Origin: an uncultured Alphaproteobacteria bacterium | Lineage (GTDB): Bacteria; Pseudomonadota; Alphaproteobacteria; HIMB59 | Length of the DNA stretch: 46,445 bases | Assembly (NCBI GenBank): GCA_902616855.1 | Contig: CACMUL010000001.1 | Location: 196,137 to 242,581, forward strand | Direction of reading: 5' to 3' | Shown here: in pieces, positions 17,625 to 30,300 of the stretch | Layout: each line of letters starts with the position of its first letter | Position numbering within the stretch: the stretch's first letter is position 1 | Made by a program: the position numbers and the translations under genes | Notes under the pieces: model-generated | What the model saw: the letters and a program-made list of their open reading frames with translations, nothing else | Databases searched by the model: none | Told to the model about the DNA's origin: nothing

Positions 17625-18448
17625 TACTTTTTAGCCCTTCTTGATATGATCATCTTGGATGTAAATTTAATTCTTCTTGTTTTCTTACCTTTTGTTTTCA
17701 TGCCCCATGGCGTTGAAGGGTGCCTACCACCCGATGTTCTTCCTTCTCCTCCGCCGTGTGGGTGATCTACTGGATTCATTACAACACCTCTAACAGTAGG
17801 TCTTATACCTAGGTGTCTTTTAATTCCGGCTTTACCAATTTTTTTGTTTTTATTATCTTGATTAGATACTACCCCTATCGTGGCCATACATTCACCATGG
17901 ACTAGTCTTGTTTCGCGGGATGAGAGTTTAACCATTACGTATTTTTCTTGTTCTCCTAGTACCTGTGCAAAGGATCCTGCAGATCTACATAGTTTACCAC
18001 CAGCTCCCGGTTTTAATTCAATATTATGTATTGAGGTACCAGTTGGTATATTTTTTATCTTCATCGCATTACCAGATGATATTTCTGCTTTGGTTGATGA
18101 AATAACCTTATCGCCAGGTTTTAAATCAGTAGGAGCAATAATGTATTCTTTTAAATCTTGATAGTTAATCAGCGCTATAAAGGCACTTCTATTAGGATCG
18201 TATTCTATTCTCTCTACTGTACCAATTTTATCAAATGTATTTCTTTTAAAATTTACAAGTCTGTATTTCTTCTTGTGCCCACCAGATCTATGTCTAATTG
18301 TGATCTTACCAGTATTGTTTCTACCAGAATTTGGTTGTAAATCTTCAATTAAAGATTTTTCTGGACGACCCTTAAATAGCTGTGACTTATCAATTTTTAC
18401 AGTTTTTCTAAATGAAGGCGTTGTTGGTTTGTAAGTTATCAGTCCCAT
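17624..18448 (-). CDS. rplB: 50S ribosomal protein L2
   Basis: uL2, required for peptidyl transferase activity and subunit joining. It is 274 residues: an OB-like and an SH3-like RNA-binding domain, with the C-terminal signature [15 protein letters not shown] containing the conserved functionally important His, then [12 protein letters not shown]. The ATG at 18448 ([12 protein letters not shown]) matches the family; a GTG 15 nt upstream would overlap rplW and is less likely. Confidence 0.97.
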   Translation of the reverse strand: MGLITYKPTTPSFRKTVKIDKSQLFKGRPEKSLIEDLQPNSGRNNTGKITIRHRSGGHKKKYRLVNFKRNTFDKIGTVERIEYDPNRSAFIALINYQDLKEYIIAPTDLKPGDKVISSTKAEISSGNAMKIKNIPTGTSIHNIELKPGAGGKLCRSAGSFAQVLGEQEKYVMVKLSSRETRLVHGECMATIGVVSNQDNKNKKIGKAGIKRHLGIRPTVRGVVMNPVDHPHGGGEGRTSGGRHPSTPWGMKTKGKKTRRIKFTSKMIISRRAKK

Positions 18449-18449
18449 A

Positions 18450-18731
18450 TTATACCTTACCACTCATATCTATGGTGTTGCCCTCTTTAAGAGTAACTAT
18501 TATTCTTTTAAGCTCTGATCTTGTACCTCTTTGACCCTTAAATACTTTGGGTTTGCTCTTAACATTTAAACTGTTTAGCTTTTGAACTTTAACTTTATAT
18601 ATTTCTTCTATTGTCTTTTTAATGTTAATTTTATTTGCATCTTTTCGGACTTCAAAAATGTACTTATTAAATTGAGCATTAGCTGTAGATTTTTCTGTAA
18701 TGACAGGTTTTTTAATTAAATTAAGATCCAT
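18450..18731 (-). CDS. rplW: 50S ribosomal protein L23
   Basis: uL23, the main docking site for trigger factor and SRP at the tunnel exit. It is 93 residues with [20 protein letters not shown] at the start and the later [10 protein letters not shown] and [16 protein letters not shown]. It lies 1 nt before both neighbours' coding ends. Confidence 0.98.
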   Translation of the reverse strand: MDLNLIKKPVITEKSTANAQFNKYIFEVRKDANKINIKKTIEEIYKVKVQKLNSLNVKSKPKVFKGQRGTRSELKRIIVTLKEGNTIDMSGKV

Positions 18732-18732
18732 T

Positions 18733-19299
18733 TTAATTATTACCTATGTATGAATTATAAATTGTCGATTTTTTTGAAAATAGAACCATATCTGATTTTA
18801 AAGCTGTATGGACTGAATAACTTTTATCTGAGAGAAAGTATATTTTTTTGTAATTTTGAAATTTAATAACCAATTTATTTTCAGTTAAATTGCTAAGAAC
18901 AAAAATAATCATTTTGTTTGGGTTTTTTTTTAACAAATCAGAGATATTTTTTTCATCTAATTTTTCCTCATCAAAAACATAGAGTGATTTATTATTACTT
19001 TTACTAACTATTGATGAAACTATGGCGCTTTTTTTAACTTTTTTATTAACTTTATAAGAAACCACATGAAATTTTGGCCCAAAAGCTTTTCCTCCACCTC
19101 TTCTTTGAGTTGTTTTTTTGTTACCAGCTCTTGCATTTCCAGTACCTTTTTGTTTAAAAAGTTTTTTTCCTGAACCAGCAACTTCAGATCTATCAAGACT
19201 ATGGTTATTTCCTTGTTTATGGGAATATATTTTTTGTAATGATAAATGTAGAGCTTTTTCGGATATATTTTTGTCTTTTAATGTAATTTGTTCAAACAT
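18733..19299 (-). CDS. rplD: 50S ribosomal protein L4
   Basis: uL4, whose extended loop lines the exit tunnel; in E. coli it also represses the S10 operon. It is 188 residues, shorter than the usual 200-206. The conserved tunnel loop reads SGKKLFKQKGTGNARAG followed by TTQRRGGGKAFGPK. The C-terminal half (VFDEEKLDEKNISDLL onward) is diverged and trimmed. It abuts rplC with no gap. Confidence 0.97.
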   Translation of the reverse strand: MFEQITLKDKNISEKALHLSLQKIYSHKQGNNHSLDRSEVAGSGKKLFKQKGTGNARAGNKKTTQRRGGGKAFGPKFHVVSYKVNKKVKKSAIVSSIVSKSNNKSLYVFDEEKLDEKNISDLLKKNPNKMIIFVLSNLTENKLVIKFQNYKKIYFLSDKSYSVHTALKSDMVLFSKKSTIYNSYIGNN

Positions 19300-19905
19300 T
19301 TATTTAAAAACCTTAACTATAGATTTATTTTTTCCAGGAACAGATCCTTTGATAAATATTAATTTTTTATCTTGATCAATTAAAAGCACCTCTAAATTTT
19401 TAGTAGTTGTTAATTGATTACCTAAATGACCAGCCATTTTTTTTCCTTTGAACACCTTACCTGGATTCTGATTTTGACCTGTTGAACCATGAGCTCTATG
19501 AGAAATAGAAACACCATGTGTTGCTCTCATACCACTAAAATTGTGTCTCTTCATAGCGCCGGCAAAACCTTTACCAGTTGATTTTGACTGTACTGAAACT
19601 TTATCACCAACTTTAAATTTAGGGTCAATTAAAGAACCAACCTCTAGGAGTTCCTCGTCGGAATTTATTCTTTGTTCCTTAATTATTTTTTTTGGCTCTA
19701 AATTTAATTTATTGAATTCTTTTAATTGAGGTTTATTAAGTTTTTTTGGTTTAAGAAAACCTATAATATTTGCAAGATAACCATCTCTATCAATAGTTCT
19801 ATTACCAACCACAGTACAACTATTGTAATCAAGAACTGTTGCAGAAACTCTAGTACCGTTTTCATTAACAAATGAAGTTTGGCCAATTTTAGTGCTGATG
19901 ATCAT
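19300..19905 (-). CDS. rplC: 50S ribosomal protein L3
   Basis: uL3, one of the two assembly initiators of the large subunit, with a tip reaching the peptidyl transferase centre. It is 201 residues; the conserved central extension reads [19 protein letters not shown] and later [19 protein letters not shown]. The glutamine that PrmB methylates in E. coli lies in the latter block. It lies 6 nt after rpsJ. Confidence 0.97.
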   Translation of the reverse strand: MIISTKIGQTSFVNENGTRVSATVLDYNSCTVVGNRTIDRDGYLANIIGFLKPKKLNKPQLKEFNKLNLEPKKIIKEQRINSDEELLEVGSLIDPKFKVGDKVSVQSKSTGKGFAGAMKRHNFSGMRATHGVSISHRAHGSTGQNQNPGKVFKGKKMAGHLGNQLTTTKNLEVLLIDQDKKLIFIKGSVPGKNKSIVKVFK

Positions 19906-19911
19906 AATTAA

Positions 19912-20226
19912 TTATTTTTTTATTTTTATATCGACATTAACACCAGATGCTAAGTCAAGCTTCATAAGTGCATCAACTGTTTGTGGTGTAGGTTCAATGA
20001 TATCCATCATCCTAATGTGTGTTCGTAATTCAAACTGCTCCCTACTTTTTTTATCTACATGCGGGGATTTATTTACTGTAACTCTTTCAATCTTAGATGG
20101 CATGGGAATTGGTCCAATTACCTTAGCACCAGTTCTTTTAGCTGTCTGAAGAATATCAATTGAACTTCTATCTAAAATATTATGATCAAACGATTTTAAT
20201 CTTATTCTAATATTTTGATTTATCAT
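19912..20226 (-). CDS. rpsJ: 30S ribosomal protein S10 / NusE
   Basis: uS10, a head protein that also serves as NusE and links NusG to the leading ribosome. It is 104 residues, with [33 protein letters not shown] and the loop [19 protein letters not shown]. It starts 2 nt from the fusA stop: the second tuf gene that many proteobacteria have between fusA and rpsJ is missing, and there is no room for an S10-type leader. Confidence 0.98.
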   Translation of the reverse strand: MINQNIRIRLKSFDHNILDRSSIDILQTAKRTGAKVIGPIPMPSKIERVTVNKSPHVDKKSREQFELRTHIRMMDIIEPTPQTVDALMKLDLASGVNVDIKIKK

Positions 20227-20228
20227 GA

Positions 20229-22301
20229 TTATGCCAGTTTAGATTTAATTTCCTCTTCCACATTTGAAGGTACTACATCATAGTGTGAGAATAACATTGT
20301 ATAACTTGCTCTTCCTTGGCTCATTGAGCGTAGATTATTAACATAACCAAACATATTAGCAAGAGGAACTACAGACGATACGACTTTTGCATTACCTCTG
20401 TCTTCCATTTTTTCAATTTGACCTCTTCTTGAATTTAAATCACCAATAATATCGCCCATGTAATCTTCTGGGGTAACTACTTCAACTTTCATCATTGGCT
20501 CAAGTAATTTTGGTCCAGCTTTTCCAACAGCTTCTCTAAATGCGGCTCTTGAAGCTATCTCAAAAGCTAATACAGAGGAGTCAACGTCATGAAATGCGCC
20601 ATCATGAACTTCTGCTTCAAAGTCTATCACGTTATAACCTGCTATAACTCCGTTTTGAGCGGCAAAATTAATACCTTTTTCTACTCCAGGTATATATTCT
20701 TTTGGAATATTTCCTCCAACTACTGTGTTAACAAATTTAACACCAGAATTTCTCTCTAACGGTTTGAATTTCATTTTTACTCTTGCAAATTGGCCAGCAC
20801 CACCAGATTGTTTTTTATGTGTATAATCTACTTCAACATCTTTAGTAATTGTCTCTCTATATGCAACTTGAGGAGCTCCAACATCTGCTTCAACTTTGAA
20901 TTCTCTTTTCATTCTATCAACCAAAATTTCTAAATGAAGTTCGCCCATGCCTTTAATAATTGTTTGTCCAGACTCTTCATCTGAAGTAACTCTGAAACTT
21001 GGATCCTCTTGAGCTAACCTTCCTAAGGCTTGTCCCATTTTTTCATAGTCAGCTTTTGTTTTAGGTTCAACTGCAACTTCAATAACAGGATCAGGGAATT
21101 CCATTTTTTCTAAGATAACTTTTTTTGATGGATCACATAGAGTGTCGCCAGTAGTAACATTCTTCAAACCCACTAATGCTACTATATCTCCTGCCTTAGC
21201 ATCTTTAATTTCTTCTCTAGTGTTTGAATGCATTAAAAGCATTCTTCCAATTCTTTCTTTTTGATTTTTTGATGAATTTAATATGGTTGATCCAGAACTT
21301 AAGTTTCCACAATAAAGCCTACAAAAAGTTATTTGACCAACAAAAGGATCAGCTGCTACTTTAAACGCTAGAGCCGCAAAAGGTTCTTCAGGGGTATTAG
21401 GAATTTGTAATTTATCATCTGAGCCTTCTTTTATTCCTTCAACAAAACCTATGTCATTAGGAGAAGGTAAATAATCTACAACAGCATCAAGTAATGGTTG
21501 AACACCTTTATTTTTAAAAGCAGTTCCACACAAAACAGGAACAAATTTAAAATCAATTGTTCCTTTTCTTATACAAGCTTTTAAAGTATCAACAGATATT
21601 TCTTTTCCCTCTAAGTAGTCCTCTAGTGCTTTATCATCTGCTTCAACTGCATTTTCTATTAACTCTTCTCTTTTTTTCTTAGCTTCCTCAATTAAATCAT
21701 CGCTAATATCAGTAACATCATACTCGGCGCCAAGACTATCGTCTTTCCAAATAATTGATTTAAAATTGACTAGGTCAACAACTCCTTTAAAATCTGCCTC
21801 TTTTCCAATTGCCATTTGCAAAACAAGAGGATTAGCTCCCAATCTATCTTTGATAGATTGGACATTCATCTCAAAATCTGCACCAAGTCTATCCATTTTA
21901 TTACAAAAACAAATCCTTGGAACTTTATATCTATCAGCTTGTCTCCAAACTGTTTCCGATTGTGGTTCAACTCCTGCAACACCGTCAAAACATGCAACAG
22001 CACCATCTAAAACTCTTAAAGATCTCTCAACTTCAATTGTAAAATCAACGTGACCCGGCGTATCAATAATATTTATTCTGTGATCATTCCAAAAACAGGT
22101 TGTGGCAGCTGAAGTTATTGTTATACCTCTTTCTTGCTCTTGTTCCATCCAATCCATTGTTGCAGCACCATCATGAACTTCACCTATTTTATGAGACTTT
22201 CCTGTATAGTATAAAATCCTTTCAGTAGTTGTAGTCTTACCAGCATCTATATGGGCCATAATTCCGATATTTCTATATTTACTTAAATCCATTTTTACCA
22301 T
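20229..22301 (-). CDS. fusA: Elongation factor G
   Basis: The 690-residue translational GTPase that drives translocation and ribosome recycling. The G domain carries the P-loop AHIDAGKTT (residues 17-25), a switch I region with [19 protein letters not shown] and NKMDRLGAD. Domains II-V follow, with domain IV including [16 protein letters not shown] and the tip [12 protein letters not shown] kept the ATG at 22301, which gives eight residues before the conserved Tyr and matches the family better than the ATG at 22292; neither has a clear Shine-Dalgarno. It overlaps rpsG by 7 nt. Confidence 0.98.
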   Translation of the reverse strand: MVKMDLSKYRNIGIMAHIDAGKTTTTERILYYTGKSHKIGEVHDGAATMDWMEQEQERGITITSAATTCFWNDHRINIIDTPGHVDFTIEVERSLRVLDGAVACFDGVAGVEPQSETVWRQADRYKVPRICFCNKMDRLGADFEMNVQSIKDRLGANPLVLQMAIGKEADFKGVVDLVNFKSIIWKDDSLGAEYDVTDISDDLIEEAKKKREELIENAVEADDKALEDYLEGKEISVDTLKACIRKGTIDFKFVPVLCGTAFKNKGVQPLLDAVVDYLPSPNDIGFVEGIKEGSDDKLQIPNTPEEPFAALAFKVAADPFVGQITFCRLYCGNLSSGSTILNSSKNQKERIGRMLLMHSNTREEIKDAKAGDIVALVGLKNVTTGDTLCDPSKKVILEKMEFPDPVIEVAVEPKTKADYEKMGQALGRLAQEDPSFRVTSDEESGQTIIKGMGELHLEILVDRMKREFKVEADVGAPQVAYRETITKDVEVDYTHKKQSGGAGQFARVKMKFKPLERNSGVKFVNTVVGGNIPKEYIPGVEKGINFAAQNGVIAGYNVIDFEAEVHDGAFHDVDSSVLAFEIASRAAFREAVGKAGPKLLEPMMKVEVVTPEDYMGDIIGDLNSRRGQIEKMEDRGNAKVVSSVVPLANMFGYVNNLRSMSQGRASYTMLFSHYDVVPSNVEEEIKSKLA

Positions 22302-22768
22302 CTGTAGTGAGCGAATGCTCTGTTAGCTTCTGCCATTTTATGAACTTCATCTTTTTTCTTTACAGAGTTGCCCTTATTTTCAAAAGCATCTATAAGTTCA
22401 TTTGCTAACCTCTCTCTTTGGGTTTTTTCGTTTCGTTTTTTTGAATTAGTTAATATCCATTTAAATGCTAGTGCTTGAGCTCTAGTGCTTCTCACTTCCA
22501 TTGGTACTTGATATGTAGCTCCACCTACTCTTCTAGATTTAACTTCAACAGATGGTTTGACATTATTAATGGATTTTTGAAAATATTCTAATGGATCGTC
22601 ACTTTGATTATTTGATTTTATGATATCTAGGGCACCGTATACTATTTTTTGGGCTATTGTTTTTTTACCCCCTACCATTACCTCATTTATAAACTTATTC
22701 AGAACAACACTGTTATAAATAGGATCTGGTAATATTTGCCTTTTCTCTGCTGCTCTTCTTCTTGACAT
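22295..22768 (-). CDS. rpsG: 30S ribosomal protein S7
   Basis: uS7, the nucleator of the 30S head and, in E. coli, the repressor of the str operon. It is 157 residues, with [20 protein letters not shown] at the start, the beta-hairpin [20 protein letters not shown] and a C-terminus [12 protein letters not shown] of the short type. It lies 10 nt after rpsL. Confidence 0.98.
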   Translation of the reverse strand: MSRRRAAEKRQILPDPIYNSVVLNKFINEVMVGGKKTIAQKIVYGALDIIKSNNQSDDPLEYFQKSINNVKPSVEVKSRRVGGATYQVPMEVRSTRAQALAFKWILTNSKKRNEKTQRERLANELIDAFENKGNSVKKKDEVHKMAEANRAFAHYRW

Positions 22769-22778
22769 GATTTAGATT

Positions 22779-23153
22779 TTAATTTTTTGGCCTTTTTGCA
22801 CCGTATTTTGATCTACGTTGTCTTCTTTTTTCAAGACCTTGGGTATCCAAAGTTCCTCTAATTATATGATATCTTACACCTGGTAAGTCTTTAACTCTTC
22901 CTCCACGAATTAACACTACAGAGTGTTCCTGTAAATTATGTCCTTCACCTGGAATGTATGCTGTAACTTCTTGGCCGTTTGTAAGTTTGACTCTTGCAAC
23001 CTTTCTTAAGGCTGAGTTAGGTTTTTTAGGAGTTGTTGTGTAAACTCTAAGACATACGCCTCTTTTCTGAGGACATGACTTAAGAGCAGGAACTTTATTT
23101 CTCTTAGAAACTTTCTCTCTCGATTTCCTAACTAATTGGTTTATGGTCGGCAT
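22779..23153 (-). CDS. rpsL: 30S ribosomal protein S12
   Basis: uS12, in the decoding centre. It is 124 residues with the universal start [15 protein letters not shown], the loop [20 protein letters not shown] and the loop [21 protein letters not shown]. The lysines in the first loop and near [10 protein letters not shown], where streptomycin-resistance changes occur, have wild-type residues. The start codon is certain from the family. A strong sigma70-like promoter sits immediately upstream and predicts a transcript starting only 3-4 nt before the ATG; no Shine-Dalgarno is visible. Confidence 0.98.
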   Translation of the reverse strand: MPTINQLVRKSREKVSKRNKVPALKSCPQKRGVCLRVYTTTPKKPNSALRKVARVKLTNGQEVTAYIPGEGHNLQEHSVVLIRGGRVKDLPGVRYHIIRGTLDTQGLEKRRQRRSKYGAKRPKN

Positions 23154-23162
23154 AGTTCGCAG

Positions 23163-23191
23163 AATATATTTATAGTATTATGTATAGTCAA
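23163..23191 (-). promoter_or_regulatory. Predicted sigma70-type promoter for rpsL
   Basis: On the minus strand TTGACT (23186-23191) and TATATT (23163-23168) stand 17 nt apart in the 41-nt gap between rpoC and rpsL. An overlapping TATAAA provides an alternative -10, but at short spacing. The inferred start (about 23156) lies 3-4 nt before the rpsL ATG. It would allow the str and later genes to be transcribed separately from rpoBC. Confidence 0.6.
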
Positions 23192-23194
23192 CAT

Positions 23195-26100
23195 CTATTT
23201 AGAGTTTTCTAGCTGTTTTAATAGAGAATTATCGCGGATTTTAGCCTCTTTTCGAAGAGCTCTAATAACGTTACCTGTTCCAGCGGGAATTAGTTTACCA
23301 ACAATGACATTTTCTTTAAGGCCCGTTAATTTATCAACTTTACCATTAATAGCTGCCTCGGTAAGAACTCTTGTTGTTTCTTGGAAAGAAGCTGCTGAGA
23401 TAAAGGAATTAGTTTGAAGGCTCGCCTTTGTAATTCCAAGTATCATCATTTTATAATCAGCTTCTTTTTTACCTTCTTTTTTTAATACGCTATTCTTTTC
23501 TATGACTTCTATTTTATCTTTTATGTCACCAACTAAATATTCACTGTCACCAGCATCGATTACTTCGACTTTTTGTAACATTTGACGTGTAATACACTCT
23601 ATGTGCTTGTCATCAATCAAAACACCTTGTAAACGATAAACTTTTTGAACTTCTCTTACCATATATTCAGCTAAGGCCTCAATTCCAAGAATATTTAAAA
23701 TATCTGTTGGAGCTGGAGTCCCATCGACAATCATATCACCTTTGTTTACCTTATCTCCCTCATTAAAATATATATAAGTTCCTTTTGGTATTAAAAATTC
23801 TACTGGCTCTCCTTCTTCAGGATTGATGATAATTCTTCTTTTACTCTTAATATCCTTTCCAAATTCAATTGTTCCTGATATTTCAGCTAGAACAGCAGGA
23901 TTCTTTGGTTTTCTTGACTCAAAAATATCAGCAACTCTTGGTAGTCCGCCTGTAATATCTTTTGTTTTTGAGGACGCTCTTGGAATTCTAGCTATTACAT
24001 CACCAGCAGTAACTTCTTTTCCTTTTTCAATATTTAGAACAATACCAACACTTAAGTCATAGGTAGATGAATTTTTTGATTTAATTGGATTGCCGTCTTT
24101 ATCTGTTATCAATAATTGAGGTTTTAGGTCTTGCTTTCCCTGAAAGCTTTTCCAATCAATTATAACTTTTGATGAAATACCGGTAGTCTCATCAAACTTC
24201 TCAATAAATGATACACCCTCAACTAAATCACTGAAATCTAATTTTCCAGATTCCTCAGCAACAATAGGTACAGTGTAAGGATCCCATTCAAGTAATAAGC
24301 TATTCAGCTTTACGTCTGAACCGTTTTTAACTAATAAAGTCGATCCATATGGAGCTCTGAATGAAGAGACTAAAGTTTTATTATTATCAAATATTTCAAG
24401 CTCAGTTGTTCTGTTAATAATTATTTCATTTCCAGATCCATTTACAACAGATCTGAGGTTTTTAATTTTAACTTTACCATCGCTAGGAGACTCAAAATTT
24501 GATTTTTCAGCGGAGGAACTTGCGACACCTCCTACATGGAATGTTCTCATCGTTAACTGAGTACCAGGTTCACCTATTGATTGAGCTGCAATAATACCAA
24601 CTGCTTCGCCAGTATTTACAGGGACTCCTTTTGCTAAGTCTCTGCCATAAGATTTAGCACAAATACCATGTGTTGTTCCACAGGTAATTGGTGATTTAAT
24701 TCTAACAGAAGTAATATTTTCTTTTTCTAATAATTCAATCTCTTCATGTGAAATATAAGAGTCGTTTTTAATTAACACATCACCTTTTTTGTTTTTGACA
24801 TCATCAGCAAGGTATCTACCAAAAACTCTTTCTGTTAAAGGTATTGAAACTTCACCAGACTCATAGATTGTGTCAACAGTCAATCCATTTTTACATGTAC
24901 AGTCTTTACATGTAATTGTTAAATCTTGAGCAACATCAACTAATCTTCTTGTTAAATAACCAGAACTTGCAGTTTTAAGTGCAGTATCAGCTAAACCTTT
25001 TCTTGCACCGTGAGTAGAGTTAAAATATTCAAGAACTGTCAGACCATCTTTAAAGTTAGATGTAATAGGATTTTCAATAATCTCTCCTGATGGTCTTGCC
25101 ATCAAGCCTCTCATGCCTGCTAACTGCTTCAGCTGAGCTTCTGAACCACGTGCACCAGAATCTGCCATGATATATACAGAATTAATTTGGCTATCTTTAT
25201 TTGATGAAACAGTTTTCATCATTGCTTTTGCAACTTTATCTGTACAAGTAGACCACAAGCCTACAACTTTGTTGTACTTTTCTCTTTCAGTAATGAGACC
25301 TTCTTGATATTGATTTTCAAGACTATTTACTAGTTTTTGAGTATCTTGAATTAAAACATTCTTTTCCTCAGGTATGACTAAATCGTCTTTTCCAAATGAA
25401 ATCCCTGCTTTTGCAGCATACTTAAAACCTACATTCATGATTTGATCAACAAATATACAAGTCGCCTTTTGGCCCGTGAACCTGTAAACATTGTCTAAAA
25501 GATTACTAATATCTTTTTTTGTAAGTACTTTATTAACTACATTAAAGGGTAAATTTTTGTTCTCTGGAACTGTTTTATAGAGCATAACTCTACCAGCAGA
25601 GGTGGTATATTTTTTGTATTCAAAACTGTCTGTATCTTTATTGTATAATTTTGTTCTATATATGATAGGAGTATGAAGCTCGATAGTTTTGTTTTCTAAT
25701 GCAAATTCTACTTCTCCTACATGTGAATAATACTTCTTTGCTTCTTCTTTTTCATATATCAATGATAAATAGTAAATTCCTAATACTATATCTTGACTTG
25801 GTACAATAATCGGTTTCCCACTTGAAGGTGAAAGTATGTTATTAGTGCTCATCATTAAAACTCTTGCTTCTAATTGAGCTTCGAGACTCAAAGGTATGTG
25901 AACTGCCATTTGATCACCATCAAAGTCTGCGTTAAAAGCAGTGCAGACTAATGGATGCAGCTGAATAGCTTTTCCTTCTATTAATATAGGTTCAAAAGCT
26001 TGAATTCCTAACCTATGAAGTGTTGGTGCTCGATTTAAAAGAACTGGGTGTTCTCTAATTACTTCATCAAGGATATCCCACACTTCGGGTCTCTCTGATT

Positions 26101-27307
26101 CAACCATTTTTCTGGCAGATTTTAAAGTTGAAGCAAAACCATATGACTCAAGTTTGTTATAAATAAAAGGTTTAAAAAGTTCCAAAGCCATTTTTTTTGG
26201 TAAACCGCATTGATGAAGTTTTAATTCTGGTCCTACAACAATCACTGAGCGGCCAGAGTAATCAACTCTTTTACCAAGTAAATTTTGTCTAAATCTCCCT
26301 TGTTTTCCTTTTAACATCTCTGAGAGAGATTTTAGAGGCCTTTTATTAGTGCTTGTAATAACCCTACCTCTTCTTCCGTTATCAAATAAAGCATCGACAG
26401 ACTCTTGAAGCATTCTTTTCTCATTTCTGACGATTATGTCAGGAGCTCTAAGATCCAAAAGTCTTTTAAGTCTATTATTTCTGTTAATAACTCTTCGATA
26501 CAAATCGTTTAAGTCTGAAGTAGCAAAACGACCTCCTTCTAATGGAACTAAGGGTCTTAATTCAGGTGGTATAACAGGAAGAACTTTAAGTACCATCCAT
26601 TCGGGTTTAATGTTAGAATTTTTAAAACCTTCCATAACTTTCATTCTTTTAAGAATTTTTTTCTTTTTAGTTTCAGAGGAAGTAGCTTCACTTTCTTCCA
26701 CAAGTTTTTTAATTTCTTCTTCTAAATTAATTTTAGATAGTATTTCTTGAACAGCCTCAGCACCAATACCGTGTTTGAAAGAGTCTTCACCAAATTGATC
26801 AATAGCTTCCTCTAATTCTTCGTCATTTAAAAGTTGATTTGGGCTTAAACCAGACATTAGAGGGTCTATAACTATATGGCTCTCAAAATAAAGAACTTTC
26901 TCAAGATTTTTTAAAGTAATATCTAATGCAAGACCAATTCTACTAGGTAATGACTTTAAAAACCAAATATGTGCTACAGGTGCAGCTAATTCAATATGAG
27001 CCATTCTTTCTCTTCTTACTTTTGAAAGTGTTACTTCGACACCACATTTTTCACATGTAATGCCTTTAAATTTCATTCTTTTATATTTTCCACACAAACA
27101 CTCATAGTCTTTTGTAGGTCCAAAAATTCTGGCACAGAATAAACCCTCTCTTTCTGGTTTAAATGTTCTGTAATTGATTGTCTCAGGTTTTTTTATTTCG
27201 CCAAATGACCAAGATCTTATTTGTTCAGGGCTTGATACAGAAATTTTAATCTGATCAAAATTCAATGTTTGATTATTAGTTTTAAATAAATTTGTTAAAT
27301 CTTTCAT
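23195..27307 (-). CDS. rpoC: DNA-directed RNA polymerase subunit beta'
   Basis: The 1370-residue beta' subunit holding the catalytic magnesium. Key sites: first zinc site C70, C72, C85, C88; catalytic loop NADFDGDQM (459-467); bridge-helix region near [21 protein letters not shown] (starting about 714); trigger loop with [19 protein letters not shown] (from about 900). Length is normal for the class. Odd point: the second zinc site, normally four Cys, has C803, C876 and C883 but Ser886 (TCT, 24650-24652) where the fourth Cys is expected, while two extra Cys (800 and 805) flank C803. It overlaps rpoB by 1 nt and is followed by rpsL. Confidence 0.98.
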   Translation of the reverse strand: MKDLTNLFKTNNQTLNFDQIKISVSSPEQIRSWSFGEIKKPETINYRTFKPEREGLFCARIFGPTKDYECLCGKYKRMKFKGITCEKCGVEVTLSKVRRERMAHIELAAPVAHIWFLKSLPSRIGLALDITLKNLEKVLYFESHIVIDPLMSGLSPNQLLNDEELEEAIDQFGEDSFKHGIGAEAVQEILSKINLEEEIKKLVEESEATSSETKKKKILKRMKVMEGFKNSNIKPEWMVLKVLPVIPPELRPLVPLEGGRFATSDLNDLYRRVINRNNRLKRLLDLRAPDIIVRNEKRMLQESVDALFDNGRRGRVITSTNKRPLKSLSEMLKGKQGRFRQNLLGKRVDYSGRSVIVVGPELKLHQCGLPKKMALELFKPFIYNKLESYGFASTLKSARKMVESERPEVWDILDEVIREHPVLLNRAPTLHRLGIQAFEPILIEGKAIQLHPLVCTAFNADFDGDQMAVHIPLSLEAQLEARVLMMSTNNILSPSSGKPIIVPSQDIVLGIYYLSLIYEKEEAKKYYSHVGEVEFALENKTIELHTPIIYRTKLYNKDTDSFEYKKYTTSAGRVMLYKTVPENKNLPFNVVNKVLTKKDISNLLDNVYRFTGQKATCIFVDQIMNVGFKYAAKAGISFGKDDLVIPEEKNVLIQDTQKLVNSLENQYQEGLITEREKYNKVVGLWSTCTDKVAKAMMKTVSSNKDSQINSVYIMADSGARGSEAQLKQLAGMRGLMARPSGEIIENPITSNFKDGLTVLEYFNSTHGARKGLADTALKTASSGYLTRRLVDVAQDLTITCKDCTCKNGLTVDTIYESGEVSIPLTERVFGRYLADDVKNKKGDVLIKNDSYISHEEIELLEKENITSVRIKSPITCGTTHGICAKSYGRDLAKGVPVNTGEAVGIIAAQSIGEPGTQLTMRTFHVGGVASSSAEKSNFESPSDGKVKIKNLRSVVNGSGNEIIINRTTELEIFDNNKTLVSSFRAPYGSTLLVKNGSDVKLNSLLLEWDPYTVPIVAEESGKLDFSDLVEGVSFIEKFDETTGISSKVIIDWKSFQGKQDLKPQLLITDKDGNPIKSKNSSTYDLSVGIVLNIEKGKEVTAGDVIARIPRASSKTKDITGGLPRVADIFESRKPKNPAVLAEISGTIEFGKDIKSKRRIIINPEEGEPVEFLIPKGTYIYFNEGDKVNKGDMIVDGTPAPTDILNILGIEALAEYMVREVQKVYRLQGVLIDDKHIECITRQMLQKVEVIDAGDSEYLVGDIKDKIEVIEKNSVLKKEGKKEADYKMMILGITKASLQTNSFISAASFQETTRVLTEAAINGKVDKLTGLKENVIVGKLIPAGTGNVIRALRKEAKIRDNSLLKQLENSK

Positions 27308-30300
27308 TATGCATTCTCCCTATTAACAGTAGGATCTGTTTCAATTAATTCTACGTTAAGTCCAAGTGATTTTAGTTCTTTAACTAAGACGTGAAATGAC
27401 TCTGGTATTCCACTTTCAAAGTTATAATCACCCCTTATAAGAGCTTCATAAACTTTCGTTCTACCAGCAACATCATCAGATTTGATAGTTAGTATTTCCT
27501 GAAGAGTGTTAGATGCGCCATATGCCTCTAATGCCCAAACTTCCATTTCTCCAAATCTTTGACCACCAAACTGAGCTTTACCACCTAAAGGTTGTTGTGT
27601 GACAAGACTGTATGGTCCGATAGATCTTGCATGAATTTTATCATCTATTAAGTGGTGTAGTTTCAATATATATTTATACCCAACAGTAACTTTTCTTTCA
27701 AAGCGTTCTCCTGATCTGCCATCATACAAATGAACTTGGCCACTATTATCAAAACCAGCTTTATCTAAAAGATTAGTTATTTCATGAGTATTCGTTCCAT
27801 CAAAAACAGGTGTTGCAAAAGTAACTCCTTTTTCTAAATTTTTAGCTAATTCTATTAATTGATCATCATTCATTTTGTTAATTTCGATATTTGAGTCTTT
27901 ATTATTTTCATAAAAACTAGAAAGAGAGTCTTTAAGTTGAACTATATTACCCTCTTTTCTAGCCATATCTAAACTTATCGATATTTGTTTTCCTATACCA
28001 TAAGCTGCCCATCCCAAATGTGTTTCTAATATTTGACCAATATTCATCCTACTAGGTACACCTAATGGATTCAGTAAAACATCTACTGGAGTTCCATCTT
28101 CTAAAAATGGCATATCTTCAATTGGGACTATCTTTGATATTACACCTTTATTGCCATGTCTTCCTGCCATTTTATCACCTGCTTGAAGCTTTCTTTTTAC
28201 AGCAACAAAAACTTTAACAACTTTTAAAACTCCAGGTAGTAAGTCATCACCACTTTGTATTTTTTCGATTTTATTTTGGAACTTTTTATCTAATAAAATA
28301 ACAGCATCACTAAAAATTTTTTTTTGTGAACTAAAGGTTTCCATAGATAAACTATCATCAACTTGTATTTGTTCCAAAATTTCAATAGGTTTTGACACAA
28401 GAGATTCTTCTTCAATATTATTTCCTTTAGTAAAAACATCTACATTTGTAGCTGCTTTTTTATTTTTAAAAATACTTATGAGATTTTGTTTATAGTTATT
28501 TTCTAAAATATTTTTTTCATCATCTCTATCTTTTGCCAATCTATCTATTTCAACTCTTTCAATTGCAATGGTTCTCTCATCTTTTTCTACGCCTCTTCGT
28601 ACTAATACTTGAACATCTACTACCACACCGGAATAACCAGTTGGTAATCTCAAAGATGTGTCTTTTACATCAGCTGCTTTTTCAGAAAAAATTGCTCTTA
28701 ATAGTTTTTCTTCGGGGGTTATTGGAGAGTCTCCTTTCGGAGATACTTTTCCAACTAGTATATCTCCGGGCTTCACCTCAGACCCAATGTAAACAATTCC
28801 TGCTTCGTCGAGGTTTGTTATACTTTCATCACCAACATTAGGCATATCTCTTGTAATCTCTTCAGGGCCTAATTTGGTATCTCTACATAAAACTTCAAAT
28901 TCTTCAATATGAATTGAGGTGTATCTATCTTCATGAACAACTCTCTCTGACATGATAATAGAGTCTTCAAAGTTATATCCGTTCCACGGCATAAAGCCAA
29001 CAAGAAGATTTCTTCCTAGTGCCAATTCTCCTAAATCAGTTGAAGGTCCATCAGCTATGATATCTCCCCTCTCAACATAATCTCCAATTTTTACAATTGG
29101 TTTTTGATTTATAGCAGTGCTTTGATTTGATCTTTGAAATTTTTTCAAATTATAAATGTCAACTCCACTTTTATCTTTACTAATATTTTTTGAGTCTGAT
29201 CTGATAACTATTCTTGATGAGTCAACTTGATGGATATATCCACTATTTTTTGCTATCACAACTGCTCCACTGTCTCTTGCTACTTTTGACTCAAATCCCG
29301 TTCCCACTAAAGGAGCTTCGCTTTTGACAAGAGGAACTGCCTGTCTCATCATATTTGAACCCATTAAGGCTCTGTTAGCATCATCATTTTCCAAGAAAGG
29401 TATTAAAGAAGCAGCAACAGATACTAATTGTTGCGGGTTAACATCCATAAAGTCTATTTCAGAGGAATCACAAAAAATAAAATCACCTCTTCTTCTGCAA
29501 CTAACTTGCTCTTCTGAAAATTTATTGTTTTGGTTAATAGGACTGTTTGCTTGAGCTATTGTATAATTTTCTTCTTCGTCAGCATTTAAATAAATAACTT
29601 CATCAGTTACTGTACCTTTTACTATTTTTCTATAAGGAGTTTCTATAAAACCATATTGATTAATTCTTGCAAAAGAGGAAAGGCTGTTTATAAGTCCAAT
29701 ATTAGAACCTTCGGGTGTTTCGATAGGACATATTCTGCCATAGTGAGTAGTATGAACATCTCTTACCTCAAATCCTGCTCTTTCTCTTGTCAGACCACCT
29801 GGGCCTAATGCAGAAATTCTTCTTTTGTGTGTAATCTCACTTAATGGATTTGTTTGATCCATAAATTGGCTTAATTGACTTGTTCCAGTAAATTCTTTCA
29901 AAACAGTTTGTATTGGCTTCGAATTAACAAGATCTTGAGGCATAATTGACTCAATATCAACTGTCCCCATTTTCTCTCTTATTGCGCGCTCCATTCTTAC
30001 AAGACCTATTCTGTACTGATTTTCAATTAACTCACCTACTGATCGAACACGTCTATTTCCCAGGTGATCTATATCATCTTTACCAGCACTTTCTGTTTTC
30101 ATATCAAAAAGTTTTTTTGCAACTGCCAGAATGTCAGATTTGCTTAAAATTCTAGTTTTATTATTCTTATCTAAAGATAAGTATGTATTTAACTTAACCC
30201 TTCCTACTTCAGATAAATCATATCTATCTTCACTAAAAAACATATTTTGGAATAAAAAATTACTAGCTTCAAGAGTTGGTGGCTCACCAGGTCTTAAGAT

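Noticed and set aside
18449..18463. GTG start for rplB extending into rplW
   Set aside because: The extra residues (VRYN) are not part of L2; the ATG at 18448 matches the family N-terminus.
28533..28841. Long open frames antisense to rpoB, and similar ones over rpoC, fusA, tuf and ribosomal genes
   Set aside because: They are opposite well-conserved genes, have low-complexity or Leu/Ser-rich translations and lack any family motif; they follow from codon bias in the real genes.
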